A DNA stretch of 64,000 nucleotides from Macquaria australasica. Taxonomy: Eukaryota; Chordata; Actinopteri; Centrarchiformes; Percichthyidae. The notes under the pieces are model-generated. The model was not told where the DNA came from and ran no database searches. It worked only from the letters and a program-made list of their open reading frames with translations. Every line of letters starts with the position of its first letter. Position 1 is the stretch's first letter. The DNA lies in the NCBI GenBank assembly GCA_005408345.1, contig SEMN01000272.1:62001-126000 (forward strand). Direction: 5' to 3'. Positions 37,201 through 49,566 of the stretch are shown here, piece by piece. Both the position numbers and the translations under genes were made by a program.

Positions 37201-40200
37201 GTGGTGGTGGTAGTAGTAGTAGTACGCAGCAGGTACCATTAGGGGCAATGGAAGAGGCATGGGCACCTTCATAACAAAGCAATCAATGGGGTTTTAAACA
37301 GCAATCACACCATAAATATATATAGTGAGAGAGAAGCGTTCATGATGGGATACAAAGGCAAAAGATGGAAAGTAAGGGGACAAAGAGGGGAAGAGAGAGT
37401 GAATAAAAGAGGGAGAGAGGCAGTGTGAAAGGAGCAGGTGAGAGAACAGAGAGAATGAAAACGGGGTGAAAGAAACAGCAGAAACAAACCCTGATGCATC
37501 TCTACACACACCGTCAGGGCCCATTACTCATGCAAACCCAAGGGGGAAACAAAACACACAAACGCACACAGACACAGTAGAGAAAAAAGACATGCTGATA
37601 ATAACTTCAATACCATGGCAGCTCACCAGTAAATCTAAATTAGGTACTCTACATAAGAAAATCAAGATCTCTGTGCCTAAAATCTAATGTACTGTATGGT
37701 TGTGGGTATATTCTGATGCTGAGGGCCACATCTGACATGAACAGCAGCTTCATAATGAGCTCCCGCAACAATTCTCCATGGTATAATTATGTGAAAAATT
37801 GAATGCTTTTTTAAATTTAAAGGGAAACTGCTTGCGATAGCATATAATACAATGATCTGGTCCGATACAGTGACTCTTAAGACCCTGACACACCACGTGC
37901 AAGAACTTGAGCTGACTATGGCCGACAGATCAAACACTTTTGTAACGCTTTTGTGAAAGTGTCACCCGAATACACTGCAAACATGATAGCTGACGTTGGC
38001 AGCTGAAGTGAATGCCTGCAGGAGAGGAACTAATCAGTCGTCTGTGTTCTTATTCCAAATAGTCTCATTATCGCTTGGAATACCGATTGAGAATATGTCT
38101 GATAAAAAGTTGCAAGTGTAAGGTTTTGCATTGCTTTGTACTGGGATTGTCGGAAGGACAAAAGGCAGAGGCAAGAAGATATAGAGAAACTGGGCCAAAA
38201 ATGGTGAAATCACCAAGCAGAACTACCAGTCAAGGAGCTCCTGCTCACTGACTGCCTCTGCCACCAAAGTTCTTAATCGTTTGAACTGCTGTTGATAAAA
38301 GCCGAGTAGAGCCAACATTTCCAGATACGCCATGAAAACTAGGGGCCGTTAAACAACGATCGATAATCGGCTTGGTGTGTCAAGGTGCTGAAGTTTAATG
38401 TTTTTCTTTCTCGCTTCCTCCCTAACACACTTACAAGAACAGTAATGAGAAGCATGCACGTTCTGCAGAATGGATGTCTAATTTAACACACTATTACCAT
38501 CACTACTTGCATTCCAGCAGCATCAACACTTAACATCCCTCTTTAGAGACCAGACCGATAAGGGGTGTGTGTGAGAGATCATCTAAGTGAATGAGCAAGT
38601 TATGAAATATTAGTTGCATTAAACGCAGGTGGAAGGGATTAGTTCATTTCTATTTACCCCAGGACCCAACTCCAACTCAACCCCTGTCCGTTCACCTTGT
38701 AGAAACCTCCAATTGAGTAATCTGCTCAGCATTTAAGATGTTAAAAGGATGCAGAAACTGTATACAGAGACAGAATCTATAGGGTAAAATCTCGACAGGA
38801 GCCAAAAGAATTAATGGTTGTAAAAACGTTGGGGTTGTGTTGGTTTTAAGTGACCCACTTAACTGCCAACTACACATGCTTTTATATGAATGAGGATGCA
38901 GGTTAGTGGGAGACAGAGCGAAGACCCGGGTACCCCCACCCTCATAGTAACCTTACCTCCTCCAGGCGGCCCTCGCTGTTCTCTGGCTCAGCCCCGGATG
39001 GCGGCTGCTGGGCCATGGAGCTCTCCGAGTCTGGTTCTACCTCTGTCACGGCGGCTGCGCTGGGCTCCGACACCTCCCTGCAGGAGGAAGAGAGGGATGG
39101 GGTGAGGAGGGAAGGGTGAGTGGGTAGGAGAAAATAGGCTTTAACGGTCAAGACTGTCTGAGAGCTCAGGGTCAATACTGGTCATTAAGTCTGGTCTCAC
39201 CAATTCTCACTTGGTGATAAGCTTGTTATCTTTGCCTGCCCTTGTGTTACTTTTGCTAAATCCATCTCTGACGCTACCTTTGAATCACTAAGAGTTATGT
39301 TGTGGCAGTTGACATTTCAAATTATGAATCACAGAGTAAAATGATCTGTCTTTTATCAGTCAAACAATTGTTTCCTTGAGCTTAGGTGATGCATAATTTA
39401 AACATATCAAAGCCTCTTATTTTTAGAAGTCATCAATAAAGACCGCAATCATACACTCAATTACTACGATGACGAGGCCTGGCAGCACCTTCTGTGTATG
39501 CAGTCTAAGCAGATATCTGACAACCTCTGAGTGGGTGTGACTGCTGTGATTTTCTTGTTTAACATTTTGCTTAGGTTTTAATTTATGCATGACAAAATCT
39601 AAAAGTTGTTGATCATGCTTTCTAAAATTATTTGGTATTGCATAACCTTAGATTCATGAAAATAGAGTGGTTACCTTCATTTATGGCTTCTGGATCAATG
39701 AATATATGCTATGAATGAGTCAAACTGACTAAATGGTCGGACTGGGTTGGTTAAAAAATTCTTTGTTGATCCTGATTAATATGTCAGAAACAATCGCAAA
39801 GCAGTGCTGCTCTACATGTGAGACTACTTTAAATATGGAAAATAAAGCTGAATATATCAGTCGATTAATTGATTAGTCCATCAAAAGAAAAATAATCTGG
39901 AACAATTTTGATGATGGATAAATTATTTGTCCTTTTTAAAGCTTTTCTTTGTCTTATGATAATAAATTGAAAATGTTTAGGTTTGGGAGTGTTGGTCAGA
40001 CAAACAAGCAATTTGATGACATCACCTGGAACTTTAGGACAAAGTAATGGGCATTTTTCACCATCATCGGACATTTTAATGATACCAATCATCAGATTAA
40101 AGAGCAAAGAAAAAAATCATTAGTTGCAGGCATAATCGAAGACAATCTGGACAAAACGATGTGTAAGACGAGACAGAGGAAAACACTGGGAGGAGTCAGG

Positions 40201-43200
40201 GAAAGGGTGCTGGGGGTCAGTGATCTGGGTCACTCCTGCTATAAATAACTCACCAGTTAACAGACACCCAGGGTCTGTTAACAAACACACCTCAAACTAA
40301 CTCATAGTCCAAGACGCACAAACACAGCTGAGTCTATGTGTGTGGCCTTCATCTGATCCATGCTGGGTCATTACTGAAAAATCCCCCACTCTAACTCTGC
40401 CAATGGACGCCATGCTTTGTAGTTATGAGTCAGACCTCACACAGCCAAACGCTTCCCCACTTGTTGTTTTCTTTGATCACTGTTATCTAAGACAGAGCAA
40501 AACCAAGCAGATGTCATCATTATATTTTTAGCTACCCCCTCAACTTCCCCTACCAGCGTTATCAAAGGTCTCCTCCGCTGCCTCCATGTGAAACACAGGC
40601 ACCGAGGCAGCACCCTGTAGGTGGGAGAATCACATCCTCTAGCATCCTCTCTATCGTTTGATTCATTGCATGCTGCTTTGCAGTTTATAGTTAACGTTTT
40701 ACATGAAAAGGAAGCAAATAATATATTTTAAATGTACTTTTCATTTCTGAAAAGTATCGAACAAAAATGTTTGGAAGTGGTAGTGAATGTGAGAGTGCAG
40801 AAAATTCCTGAATTAAAAGCAGCAATACAGTCATTTTCAAACAGGAACATATTCAGGAGTGCACAAGATGACCATTGTTTTTCTGTTAATGTTTAATCTG
40901 CTGATTATTTTCTCGAGTAATCAATTAAACGTTTGGTCTATAAAACATCAGACAACAATTTCCTCGAGCCCAAGGTGACGTCAAGAGACAAGGACAAGCC
41001 ACAAATTCTCGCATTTGAAAAGGTGGAAATTGATTTTCTGTCAAATGACTCACTGCCTAATTGATTAATCGAACAATTGTTGCAGCGATTAGTCGAGTGA
41101 CCTCCAAGATGAAGGTGGTAGGTGGCTAATTTGACCTTCGGAAGAATCTTTCTGGCTCAAACAGAGTCATCTTTGCCAAAAGTCACTTCAACAACTAGGT
41201 GATGCACTGTTTGCTTTGAATTTAAATATTAAAAACCATGCCCTTTACTTCCTGATAACAATAACTATAAAAAATATTTCTCTAACTTGCTAATAATGCC
41301 TCACACGGTCAGCTCAGCCAACCAAACCTCAGCTTTTATCTTTCTCCGTGACATGTAACATGGCCAATGGCAAAGTTTTTTAAGAGGAGGGCCTGCAATG
41401 TTAGTCTCTGTACTACTGAAATCTACCCAGAGTGTTTTGAGAGCCTGTTCGACCTCCTTCTCTGGAGATTAGTCACTGGCAGGAGTTGTAGGCAGGAGGA
41501 CAGCATTTTCCCCTCCTCCACACTACACTGATTCTCCTCATTAGCCCTAGGTGTGGATGTCAATGTGTATGTGTGTGTGGCTCTCTTAGGCAAAGCCAGA
41601 TACACACCTGCACAGGCTATAAAGGGAGACAGATGTCAACTAGAAACACAACCCCTTAGGACCAGGAAAGGAGGAAAGGCCAGGCCGAGGTGATGTAATG
41701 ATCACTGAAAGAAAGAATGAGTGACTATGTGTCTGCATAATGCTATGTGTCTGCTTTTCCTTCTCAAGTAACTGCCTTAAAGCACTGTCGTCCTGCATTT
41801 CAAACAGCTTTCTATTCATATGACGAGGCTGGAATGAGGAAGCACATTGAAGTACACCATGAACCTGAGAAACAGCATCACAATCTGTGAAATGAACCAT
41901 TAAATAAATGCATTACTTCTGGTTAAACCTGACAAAAAAGTGACCGTAAGTGTGGTGTGACCCGAGGCACCAATTATCATTCAAGGTGGCTCAGCAGAAT
42001 GATTCACACCATGTCTTAATCAACAAAACTGGACTCATAAGGTGGACCAAAACATTGTCACCAATCAAATCAGACATGTAGTCAGGTCCCAGGGGACGAG
42101 AGTGTGAGTGCTGGTGCCAGCTGGGAGAATTATATCACACCATAAGGGCCCATTCCCACCGACTGTACAGCTAACAGATGTCTGCGTTAATGATCTCCCT
42201 TGACAACAGTGAGATCATTAACAGCTAAACCCAAAAATACAAATATAGTCTTCTGTGGGCTAAACAACAAGACAAATGTGCAGAACGGCCATAACTGAGA
42301 CTTAAAGGACAGTTTGAAATAAAAAAAAATGTATATTCTGAAATAATAAAAAGGCCCATCTCTTGGCTACCTGGCATGACAGATAGTGATAAGGTCAAGA
42401 GGAAAGAGAAGAGAAGGGGAGATGTCCCCGTCTGTATGATTCTCCTCATCACACCATGAAATCTGAGCCCATTATTTATTAATCGACGTGTTCCTTCAAC
42501 TTGAAGCTATTTTAGGCACCGGTCACAGAAAGGAGACCCCCTTCCCCCGCAGAAATATCTCCCCTGCTCCTTCACTCAACAAAAGACCCTCACCGACGTC
42601 CCCACCCCCGGTCCCCCTCACATGGGCGAACACACAACGCGCGCCGATAACCAGGCCAACGTGAACCGATGACATGATATTTAACAGGCAGGAAGGAGCT
42701 GCTGGCTAACGAGGACCGAGATGTACTGCCGGTCTCACCGTAGGACACGACAGGGTGAGACCGGCTAACGTATCCCCGTTGTAGAAGTACAACCAGCTAC
42801 CTGAAGCCTCGCGTCACCCTCTGGCTCGCTCTTACCCGTTTTTGTTGCCTTCGGACAGCATTATGACCGGCCTTGAAAGGGAACCCCCGGGGATAAAAAA
42901 CAACACTGTCGCTAATGGTTATTCCGGTCAGGCGTGGGTTGAAGTCGGGGACGCGGGATAATAATAAAAAGATAATCCGGTCGAGGTTGTTTCTACTGCT
43001 GACTAGCCGTGCACTGCGTCGGTATCAAGGATGCAATGCATGCATGACGGCCATGTTGGCTAGCGAGACCAGTGTCAAGTCCGCCGGAGTGAGGAAGAAA
43101 ACTATGTTCCGGTCAATGATTTCCAAAATAAAAGCTCTGCCACACGCTCAAACGTAGCGTATTCCGAAATATAATGCGAAAATGTGTATTAATCGAGGAA

Positions 43201-46200
43201 CTACGACGAATGAAAATACGGCTTCTGCTACCAGCAACAAATGGAAATCGCGCGGAAAAGACAACAGGGGAAAGCAATGAGGGAACGCGGAAAAGGACCC
43301 CCTTTTTTTTTTTTCCTCAAGAGAAAAGCAGCCACGCCGCTTGTGGGGCTGCCGCACTGAACGCCTGACAAGAAATACAGCCTGCTATAATTAGGAGCGA
43401 TGAGGGAGGAAGCAGTGGGTTGTGTTTACAGCCGAGTCGAGGTTTAAGAGATCTTGGAAGCATGCAGTCAGCTCTGTGACCAATGTTTTTAACCGGAACA
43501 TACATTTCTTATGCATTTCCGTGCTGACAAATGATATAAAATGGCAAATTATTTCCACCCTTTAAGTGACCAATCAATTCAGTCCAGGCATAGCCAAGGA
43601 ACAAAGTCATGAGTTGTTTTCAAAACACAAACATATAAGTAAAACTGCAAAGTTTGAGAGAAACGGATATTCATATAACCCAAGTTAAAACAGCTCACAA
43701 ATACAGTGCACATCAGCTTATTCACCCAACTTCAGTGCAGACATGGTCCTGTCTGTTGTAGTAGTAAACACTGCATAAATGTGATGAGACCTCCATCTAG
43801 TGATAATCACATAACAAAAACCCTGTCCTCATTTAACTTTCATTAACTGATATGCTATGTGAAAAGATGGATACGTTTTTGTAGATTTTAAGACAGGATT
43901 TAGTGGGAATTGACTGCTGTTGCATGGTAATATCTTGTATTTAAAATACACATTTCTTTTGCTCTTTCCTCTGAGGGTTAATATGAGCAAAGTGTGCAGG
44001 AGCATGACCACATAGCCAGAAAATGTAATCATCCCCGATGTCCAACAAACTCACTGATTTAGTCAATGTTGTCTACATATTTCCAAGGTTTAAGTGCTCC
44101 TTTTGTGATTTCATCGCTGCATTTAATGTATCAGCTTCTCTAAGTAGGTTCATCCCGAGATGTGATGTATGATCACCCCCACCAGCAAAGTCAAAAGCAA
44201 GTTGAGAAATCGAAAAAGGGGAATATCTAGAGAATAGCTGAATTAATTGGGAAAAAAACTGGAAAAACACTGAATGAATTTGAAACACACAACATTGTTG
44301 TAAAATATTACAGGGAGCCACTAGAATAATTCATCACATTATTGAATAGCACACACAGTGCATGAAGTAAAAAGAAGTGATAGAGCAAGGAGGTGTTGCA
44401 TGCAAGGTGCAAATTAATAATGGTGGCTCATTTTAGCTGGTATAACCTTTTTGTTATTAAGGTTAACTGTATTTCAATGATGGTTACTGACCTTTTTGAA
44501 AGGCATCGTTGCTCTGCCCCTTTCCTCAGGTTAGTCTTTTTCTCATCCTCTGCTTCTTGTCCTTGGTCTGCCTTCTGTGGAATTATTCAAAGTTAAAACA
44601 ATGAAAAACAAATACCAGTATGTCCAAAGATTATTTAGTTTTAATGCGCATCTTAATATAAACATGAAAGACACATGTTAATAAAATACACACATGAAGG
44701 CTGAAATAATTTTAAGAGAAAAGAAAAAGAACTGCAAACATTAGCCAATCTGCTGCAAAAATGTGGGACCAAAATGACTTCTACATGTTAATATTTCTCA
44801 TAAACATTAACACTCAACCACTCCCAGTCTCTGAGTGTGCTGAGTATAATTCACAGTCACTATAGCTCACAGATCTCTACCAATGCTGTAGTGAGGGACT
44901 GACACCCACATCAGTTTGATCACTGACCTTCAGCTGCCTGGCAGGGCGGGTTTTATCCCCGGAGGAGGAGGAGGAGGAGGAGGAGGAGGAGGATTGTGAT
45001 GAACGTGGAGAGGAGTCTGATTTAGAATCAGAATCTGATGAGGAACCTGAATCTTGGGCCTCAGTCACAGCTACCCTGTCTTTGTTGGCTATCTCCTGTC
45101 TCTTGTACTTCTCTGTCAGCAGTTTCTCCTTTCTCCTCTTCTCCTCATCCTGGTGTTTTCTCTCCTTTTCTTTATCCTCTTCCTGATGTTTTCTCTCTTT
45201 TTCACGCTCCTCTTTCTGATGCTGTTTCTCCTTCTCTTCCAGTCGTTTCCTCTCCTTTTCCTTCTCTTCTTCCAAGCATTTCTTCTCTCTCTCCTGTTCT
45301 TGTATCTTCCTTTTTTCTCTCTCCTTCTCCTCCTTCAGTCGCCTCTCTTCCTCCAGCTCTCTGTTCTCCTGTAGCCTCTTTCTCTCCAATCTTTGCAGTG
45401 GAGATTCACTGGAACTGGCAGATCCACTGGAACTGGCAGATCCAGTACTGGAGTGCGCTGTCTCTCCTGACATACCCGCAGCTGAGGTGGCCTCCACTGC
45501 ACGGAAAGCCCCCTCTGACTCCATCTTGTGTACGAGCAGAGAAAGAGGCCCTGGCCTGCGCTTCATAGAGGGCTCAGGACTGCTGGAACGAGAGCTTGAG
45601 TCAGAGTCTTGCCTCTGCATGGAGGGAGGTGGGAAAGGCGCCACCCTTGGACCACGTGCAGCCTCAGGGCCTTCTCCCTCCTGCTCGTCTGTGTCTGGTG
45701 GGCTCTGCTTGGGAGTGTCAGGTAGGGGAAACAGGTCAGGGGGTGGAGAGGGAGGAGGAGTGGGGTGGCGCAGTTGCATTGGGGTGTGGTGCGCCTGTGG
45801 TGGTGGGATGTGCTGCGGAGGCTGAAGCTTGCGTTTGGATCGTCCAACTGTTGATGGAGCACTGGGGGGCATCTGCTGTGGCTGGGGAGGTACTCTGTTT
45901 CCCCTTCGTGCCCCGCCAGGACCAGGCCCCCAATCCTCATCATCCTCGCTGTCATCGTCACCCTCGTCATCTTCATCATTGTCCTCATGGACGTGACCTC
46001 CTGCTGAAACCCCGGCAGATCTACTAAGGTGGAGGACAGGATGAGCTGATCCTGGTTCACTTGGTGCGGTGCCCTCCTTCTCCTGGGCTCGGGGTACGGC
46101 AGGGGGCAGCCCCTGGCGGTCAGGCTGGCCCAGGACGCGCACCGACAGGGAGGCTACAGCGCGGGGAGGAGAGGGGGCTGGTGGCTCCTTATGTCCTTGA

Positions 46201-49200
46201 TGAAAGGTGGCTCGCTGCATCCTAGCTCCTGGAGCCTCCAGGGACTCCTGGGGGTGGAGGGTAGGACCGGGGCCCACGTCAGGGCCACATGCCATCATCC
46301 CATGACCCATCACTGAATCTCCTTTCTCCTCTGCCTTGGTCATTGAAGGCTGGGAGGGTATGGAGTGTTGCAGCTGCGCAAAAATAATGGAATCAATCTG
46401 AGAGAAGCGAAGATTACTTCATTTGTTCTTTACATGCATTAACATGTTTTGAGGCATTTACAAGCAAGCAAAATTCATTTCCTGGTGTATGGCGACCATA
46501 GAAACACTGTTCAAACACATTCCGAGGAATAAACTCTTAGTTTTCCTTGTTTGACTCTTCAGTGTGTGGAGGTTACTGACCTTGTCAGAGACATAGGAAG
46601 AGCTGTCATTGTCCTCCGAGTGGTCTTCATCCTCCTCTGGCACTGCTGGGCTTTCTGTCAGAGAGGGACACGAGGCAGGGGTTAAAGGTCAGCACCAATG
46701 TGAGGATTAATACTCATGACACACACCCACTGGTTCCCAACCAAGAAAAACCTTTGAATGAATCAGGCTCATTCAATTTCTCTTATGTATTTTTTTAAAA
46801 TCCATTATAGGAGCTTAGTGTAATCTGTTAACACATTTATGAGCATGTTCATATAAATGTACATGAAATTAGGTGAGTACAGAGGTTTGAACAACATAAA
46901 CTAACAGGACCGCTGGAGTGTGTGGGAGAGAAAGATACAGAGATTGTCCAGTTCCTTTAAGCTAAAGGACCATTGTTCATGTGGCAGAGACTGTGTTTAT
47001 TTTCTGATTTGTGATTGTGTGTGTTTATGTGATTGTTATACCGTCTGCCTCTTCATCTTGCTGGGCCTCTCTCTCCAGCCTCTGGCGAAGGAGCTCCTGT
47101 TGTTTGGCCAGGTACTGTTTTATGAAGCTATTCTGGCTCATCTCCTCACCTATCTACAACACAACAGAGTACACAAAACAGCCATTTATTAACACATCTA
47201 CACTGTAAAATTGACACAGCCAAAGAGCAGTGACTGTGCATGGTGAAACATATTATTTCTCCAGTCCTGACAGAAGTATTTCTAGTAAAAACAAAAACTG
47301 ACAGCGCATTTGACCATACAAGTATACAGGATTTAAAATGCCTAGACATATGTTGACAAAAGCCAAAGAAACTAACCAATTTTTAAAAATGTCTTCTTAC
47401 CTGTGAGTTGGGCTGCAGCCCACTGTGAGAGGAGGACGACTTCTGAAGATTTTCCAGCATCAGAGCCTGCACGGAATTAATTAAATCTATAATACTGTTT
47501 CATGAAGAAAAGTAATAAAAACAGATGCAAATAAATGCAGGCCAGCTGCTATAATTCTGAATCTGTTTTTTAATTTTTATTTTAATGGCCACTTCAGCTT
47601 CTTATTCCATTGTAAAGCTCATTTTGGTTTGTGAAATAGTTGTTGCATAAATTTTGCGGAAGGTGACGATAGTGAACTGCAAAAGTACATTTGGAAATTG
47701 TCTGGGCTTGATCATTTTGAAATATGTCACATTTAAACAACACACATGGGTTCACAAATTGTGCAAAACATTTGAAAACAACTACAACAGATAATTCACT
47801 ATATTAATACCAAATATGCCCACAAAGGCTGCTTCTAGAGGCAATATGATGGCCTGAAAGAGATGTTGTGCTTATATGCAAAAAAAAAAAATTTTCTGTG
47901 ACCTTTAGAGATACAATTATCTCTCTCTTTCATATTGTTTATCTCATTGTTATGAAAAGATCTAGCAGGTATTTTGCAATGGCACTAAAAATTATGTTCG
48001 AAACTATGTTTTATTTATAATGGGATAATGGACACACATTCAAATTTTTCATGACACATAATTTTGACAAAATAACTTTTTTTTGTTATTAATCAGAATC
48101 AGAACATCAGTAATTCACACTCAGATTTAAAGATAAAAAGAAAAAAAATGAAACACTGCAAAGGTTAATCACATATTTCAGTACCACAAGTGCTGCCTCA
48201 TTTACTTTTAAAGGCTTGGTTCAGTTGTACCCTGGCGCAATGAAGGCAAGTGTTTTAGATGTATGCAAACACTGGTCTCCACTCTATACCTACAGAAAGT
48301 TAAGCTGTCAGTGGCACTCTATTGTGACTTCATGGTAAACTTACTGTACTCAATATATACCCATTAGCAAATATCATTGTCTTGACCTGAAATATGGTGT
48401 GCAAGTTGATATGCATGAATTTCAAGGCTATGCTGGTGTTTTAGTATGCTATCATTTAAGACTACCACAGAGGATACTGAGTTCATGTATTTTTATGCAA
48501 ATCATAGCAATTACAACATCTCTTATTCGATTCCAGCCAAGGATATTTGTTGCATGCCATTCCCTTCTCTCTCCCCATGTTTGCCGTTTTCACAATCCAC
48601 TATCAATAATAACTCCAGTATATTTTAGACTCAAACAAATCACATTCAACAACTTTTATGCCATAGAAATAAATTATCCAAGTATTAATTATTCCCTGGT
48701 AGTGTGGAGAGGCTTTTGAAACACACACGATGCCTTAATTGGGGGAAATACAATTTACAAACAGTTAACGGCGTAAATAAAACGTTTAAAAAAAATGTTT
48801 AGGCTGTCTTTTAGATAGCTGGTAACATTTTTCTGGGGGAGGGGGGAGGATTTAGTCCCATGACCTCAGTATTTGTAAAATCCTGGCTACGGCCCTGAAA
48901 CCCTACGGCTGGATTTCTTGTGCGAAGAAATAGTGGGGGGAAAAAAATTAACTTCAAACAAAATGGAACAAATTCCTCGTCGGCGGAGCTCGTAAAATTG
49001 TGTTTACATAGTGACGCGCGGCCCCGTAACCCCAACACACTCGCACACAGAGCGCGGGCACGGCCGTGTAACGTCCTGTGCACCGTGTGCACCGTGTGCG
49101 GCCGACCGCTCGCTTACACTCGGCTTAGGCCTCGACTTGACAGGTGCACAGTTCAACTGTGTGCAACACGGTGCCGCGCGAGTAGTTACGAACCAAGTCC

Positions 49201-49566
49201 GAACTCGCTCGGCGGACAGTTTCGTTGCGCCGTCGGTTACAAATAACCGAAAGCAAAAACTGTTGTTTACGTGTAATAACGTGTCCCGGGCGATTTATGT
49301 ATTCCCGCTCCCGAGCCCACACACCGTTACGGCCTCTAACGTTAACCCCCCCCCCCCCCCCCCACCGTCTCTCGTCTCCTGCTGAACTTAGCCAGACTCG
49401 ACAGGCGTCCAAAACATGAGCAAAAACTTACCCCTTTCAGTCGCTTAACGAGTGTGTTTTTCTGCCCGCTCTTCGGGAGGTTTCTTTGCTCCAGAGCGGC
49501 TTTTAAATCCGCGACCCGGAGCGATTGTAGAGGTTTTCCATCAAGCGTAATATCTTCGTCCGCCAT
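27498..49566 (-). CDS. acin1: acin1 (acinus), ASAP-complex RNA-binding splicing factor, long isoform
   Basis: Nuclear scaffold of the ASAP complex (acinus, RNPS1, SAP18), acting in splicing and apoptotic chromatin condensation. Seventeen coding exons, 5' to 3': 49432-49566, 47401-47466, 47042-47153, 46581-46654, 44928-46373, 44492-44574, 38957-39077, 33848-33893, 32539-32684, 32111-32257, 31731-31913, 31392-31537, 30137-30244, 29525-29632, 28293-28659, 27921-28018, 27498-27818; about 1235 residues (human 1341). Exon 1 is the SAP DNA-binding domain (LQSLRVADLKAALEQRNL). IGEEMSQNSFIKQYL follows in exon 3. The large exon 5 encodes acidic, Pro-rich, then E/K/R coiled-coil and poly-Ser sequence. 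RRM and RSB motif are near the C-terminus (separate entry). KPSISITTDSLKSLIPDIK matches human exactly. All junctions are in phase except 32111 to 31913, which is off by one base; an alternative acceptor giving an exon 31731-31902 would restore the frame. Confidence 0.95.
30396..30720. repeat. intronic interspersed repeat, 'GAATGGATTGCCATGAAA' family
   Basis: Contains GTGAATGGATTGCCATGAAA, CCCAGAGGATGAATCCTGAC and CTCTGGCGCCTCCCTCAGGC, phrases of a widespread fish repeat recognised from general knowledge. Only one copy is seen here, so the boundaries are approximate. It lies in the acin1 intron between the exons at 30137 and 31392. Confidence 0.5.
34179..34210. repeat. TG microsatellite in acin1 intron
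   Basis: (TG)n of about 32 bp in the intron between exons 33848-33893 and 38957-39077. Confidence 0.96.
36637..36900 (-). promoter_or_regulatory. candidate cryptic or alternative promoter in acin1 intron
   Basis: GC-richer island in an AT-rich intron. The minus strand has CTGCCATTTTGAGG (YY1-like), ATGGCGGAAGG and an open frame of 79 codons containing MPPSSKKPDAAQRKDKTLRL. A GTGTAG after codon GGG (near 36640) would be a weak donor in phase 0, compatible with the acin1 exon at 33893. A CTCF-like CAAGCAGGGGGCAG lies at 36647-36660. No homology supports a real exon. Confidence 0.25.
39856..40132. repeat. interspersed repeat, 'ATTAATCG' family, copy 2
   Basis: GTCGATTAATTGATTAGTCC at the left, GGTCAGACAAACAAGCAATT in the middle, GGGCATTTTTCACCATCATC and ATTAGTTGCAGGCAT at the right, parallel to the copy at 1687-2012. 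In an acin1 intron. Confidence 0.65.
40890..41088. repeat. interspersed repeat, 'ATTAATCG' family, copy 3 (reverse orientation)
   Basis: GTTTAATCTGCTGATTATTT, AACGTTTGGTCTATAAAACA, TTTGAAAAGGTGGAAATTGA and TTGATTAATCGAACAATTGT, the reverse complement of blocks in copies 1 and 2. About 760 bp from copy 2. Confidence 0.65.
42186..42222. repeat. perfect 12-bp inverted repeat (hairpin) in acin1 intron
   Basis: GTTAATGATCTC, 13-base loop, GAGATCATTAAC. It is in the intron about 600 bp downstream of the alternative first exon, so it would be transcribed in both long and short acin1 pre-mRNAs. Confidence 0.85.
42836..42861 (-). CDS. acin1: acin1 alternative first coding exon (acinus-S'-like isoform)
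   Basis: A 26-nt coding start, ATG then codons for LSEGNKN plus GG, followed by a strong donor GTAAGAG. Its phase joins exactly to the exon at 39077 (prefix G), giving MLSEGNKNGEVSEP. The resulting protein would be about 605 residues, lacking the SAP domain but keeping RRM and RSB. Human acinus has a short S' isoform of about 570 residues that also starts MLSE, from general knowledge. Surrounding 42.6-43.1 kb is CpG-rich, fitting an internal promoter. Transcription is inferred. Confidence 0.8.
42862..43120 (-). promoter_or_regulatory. internal acin1 promoter (short isoform)
   Basis: CpG-rich stretch directly upstream, on the minus strand, of the alternative ATG. It includes a CCAACATGGCC (YY1-like) motif near 43055, consistent with a TATA-less promoter. 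Confidence 0.5.
44957..44992. repeat. GGA trinucleotide repeat encoding a poly-Ser run in acin1
   Basis: (GGA)n on +, read as TCC serine codons on the minus strand within the large acin1 exon, giving a run of about a dozen serines before SGDKTRP. A length-variable coding repeat. Confidence 0.9.
49346..49363. repeat. 18-base homopolymer C run
   Basis: Uninterrupted C on the + strand, G on the acin1 transcribed strand, in intron 1 about 70 bp past the exon 1 donor. Possible G-quadruplex and a likely sequencing trouble spot. Confidence 0.95.

Noticed and set aside
45038..46060. Plus- and minus-strand frames up to 176 codons inside the large acin1 exon
   Set aside because: Antisense or out-of-frame readings of low-complexity E/K/R/S/P coding sequence.
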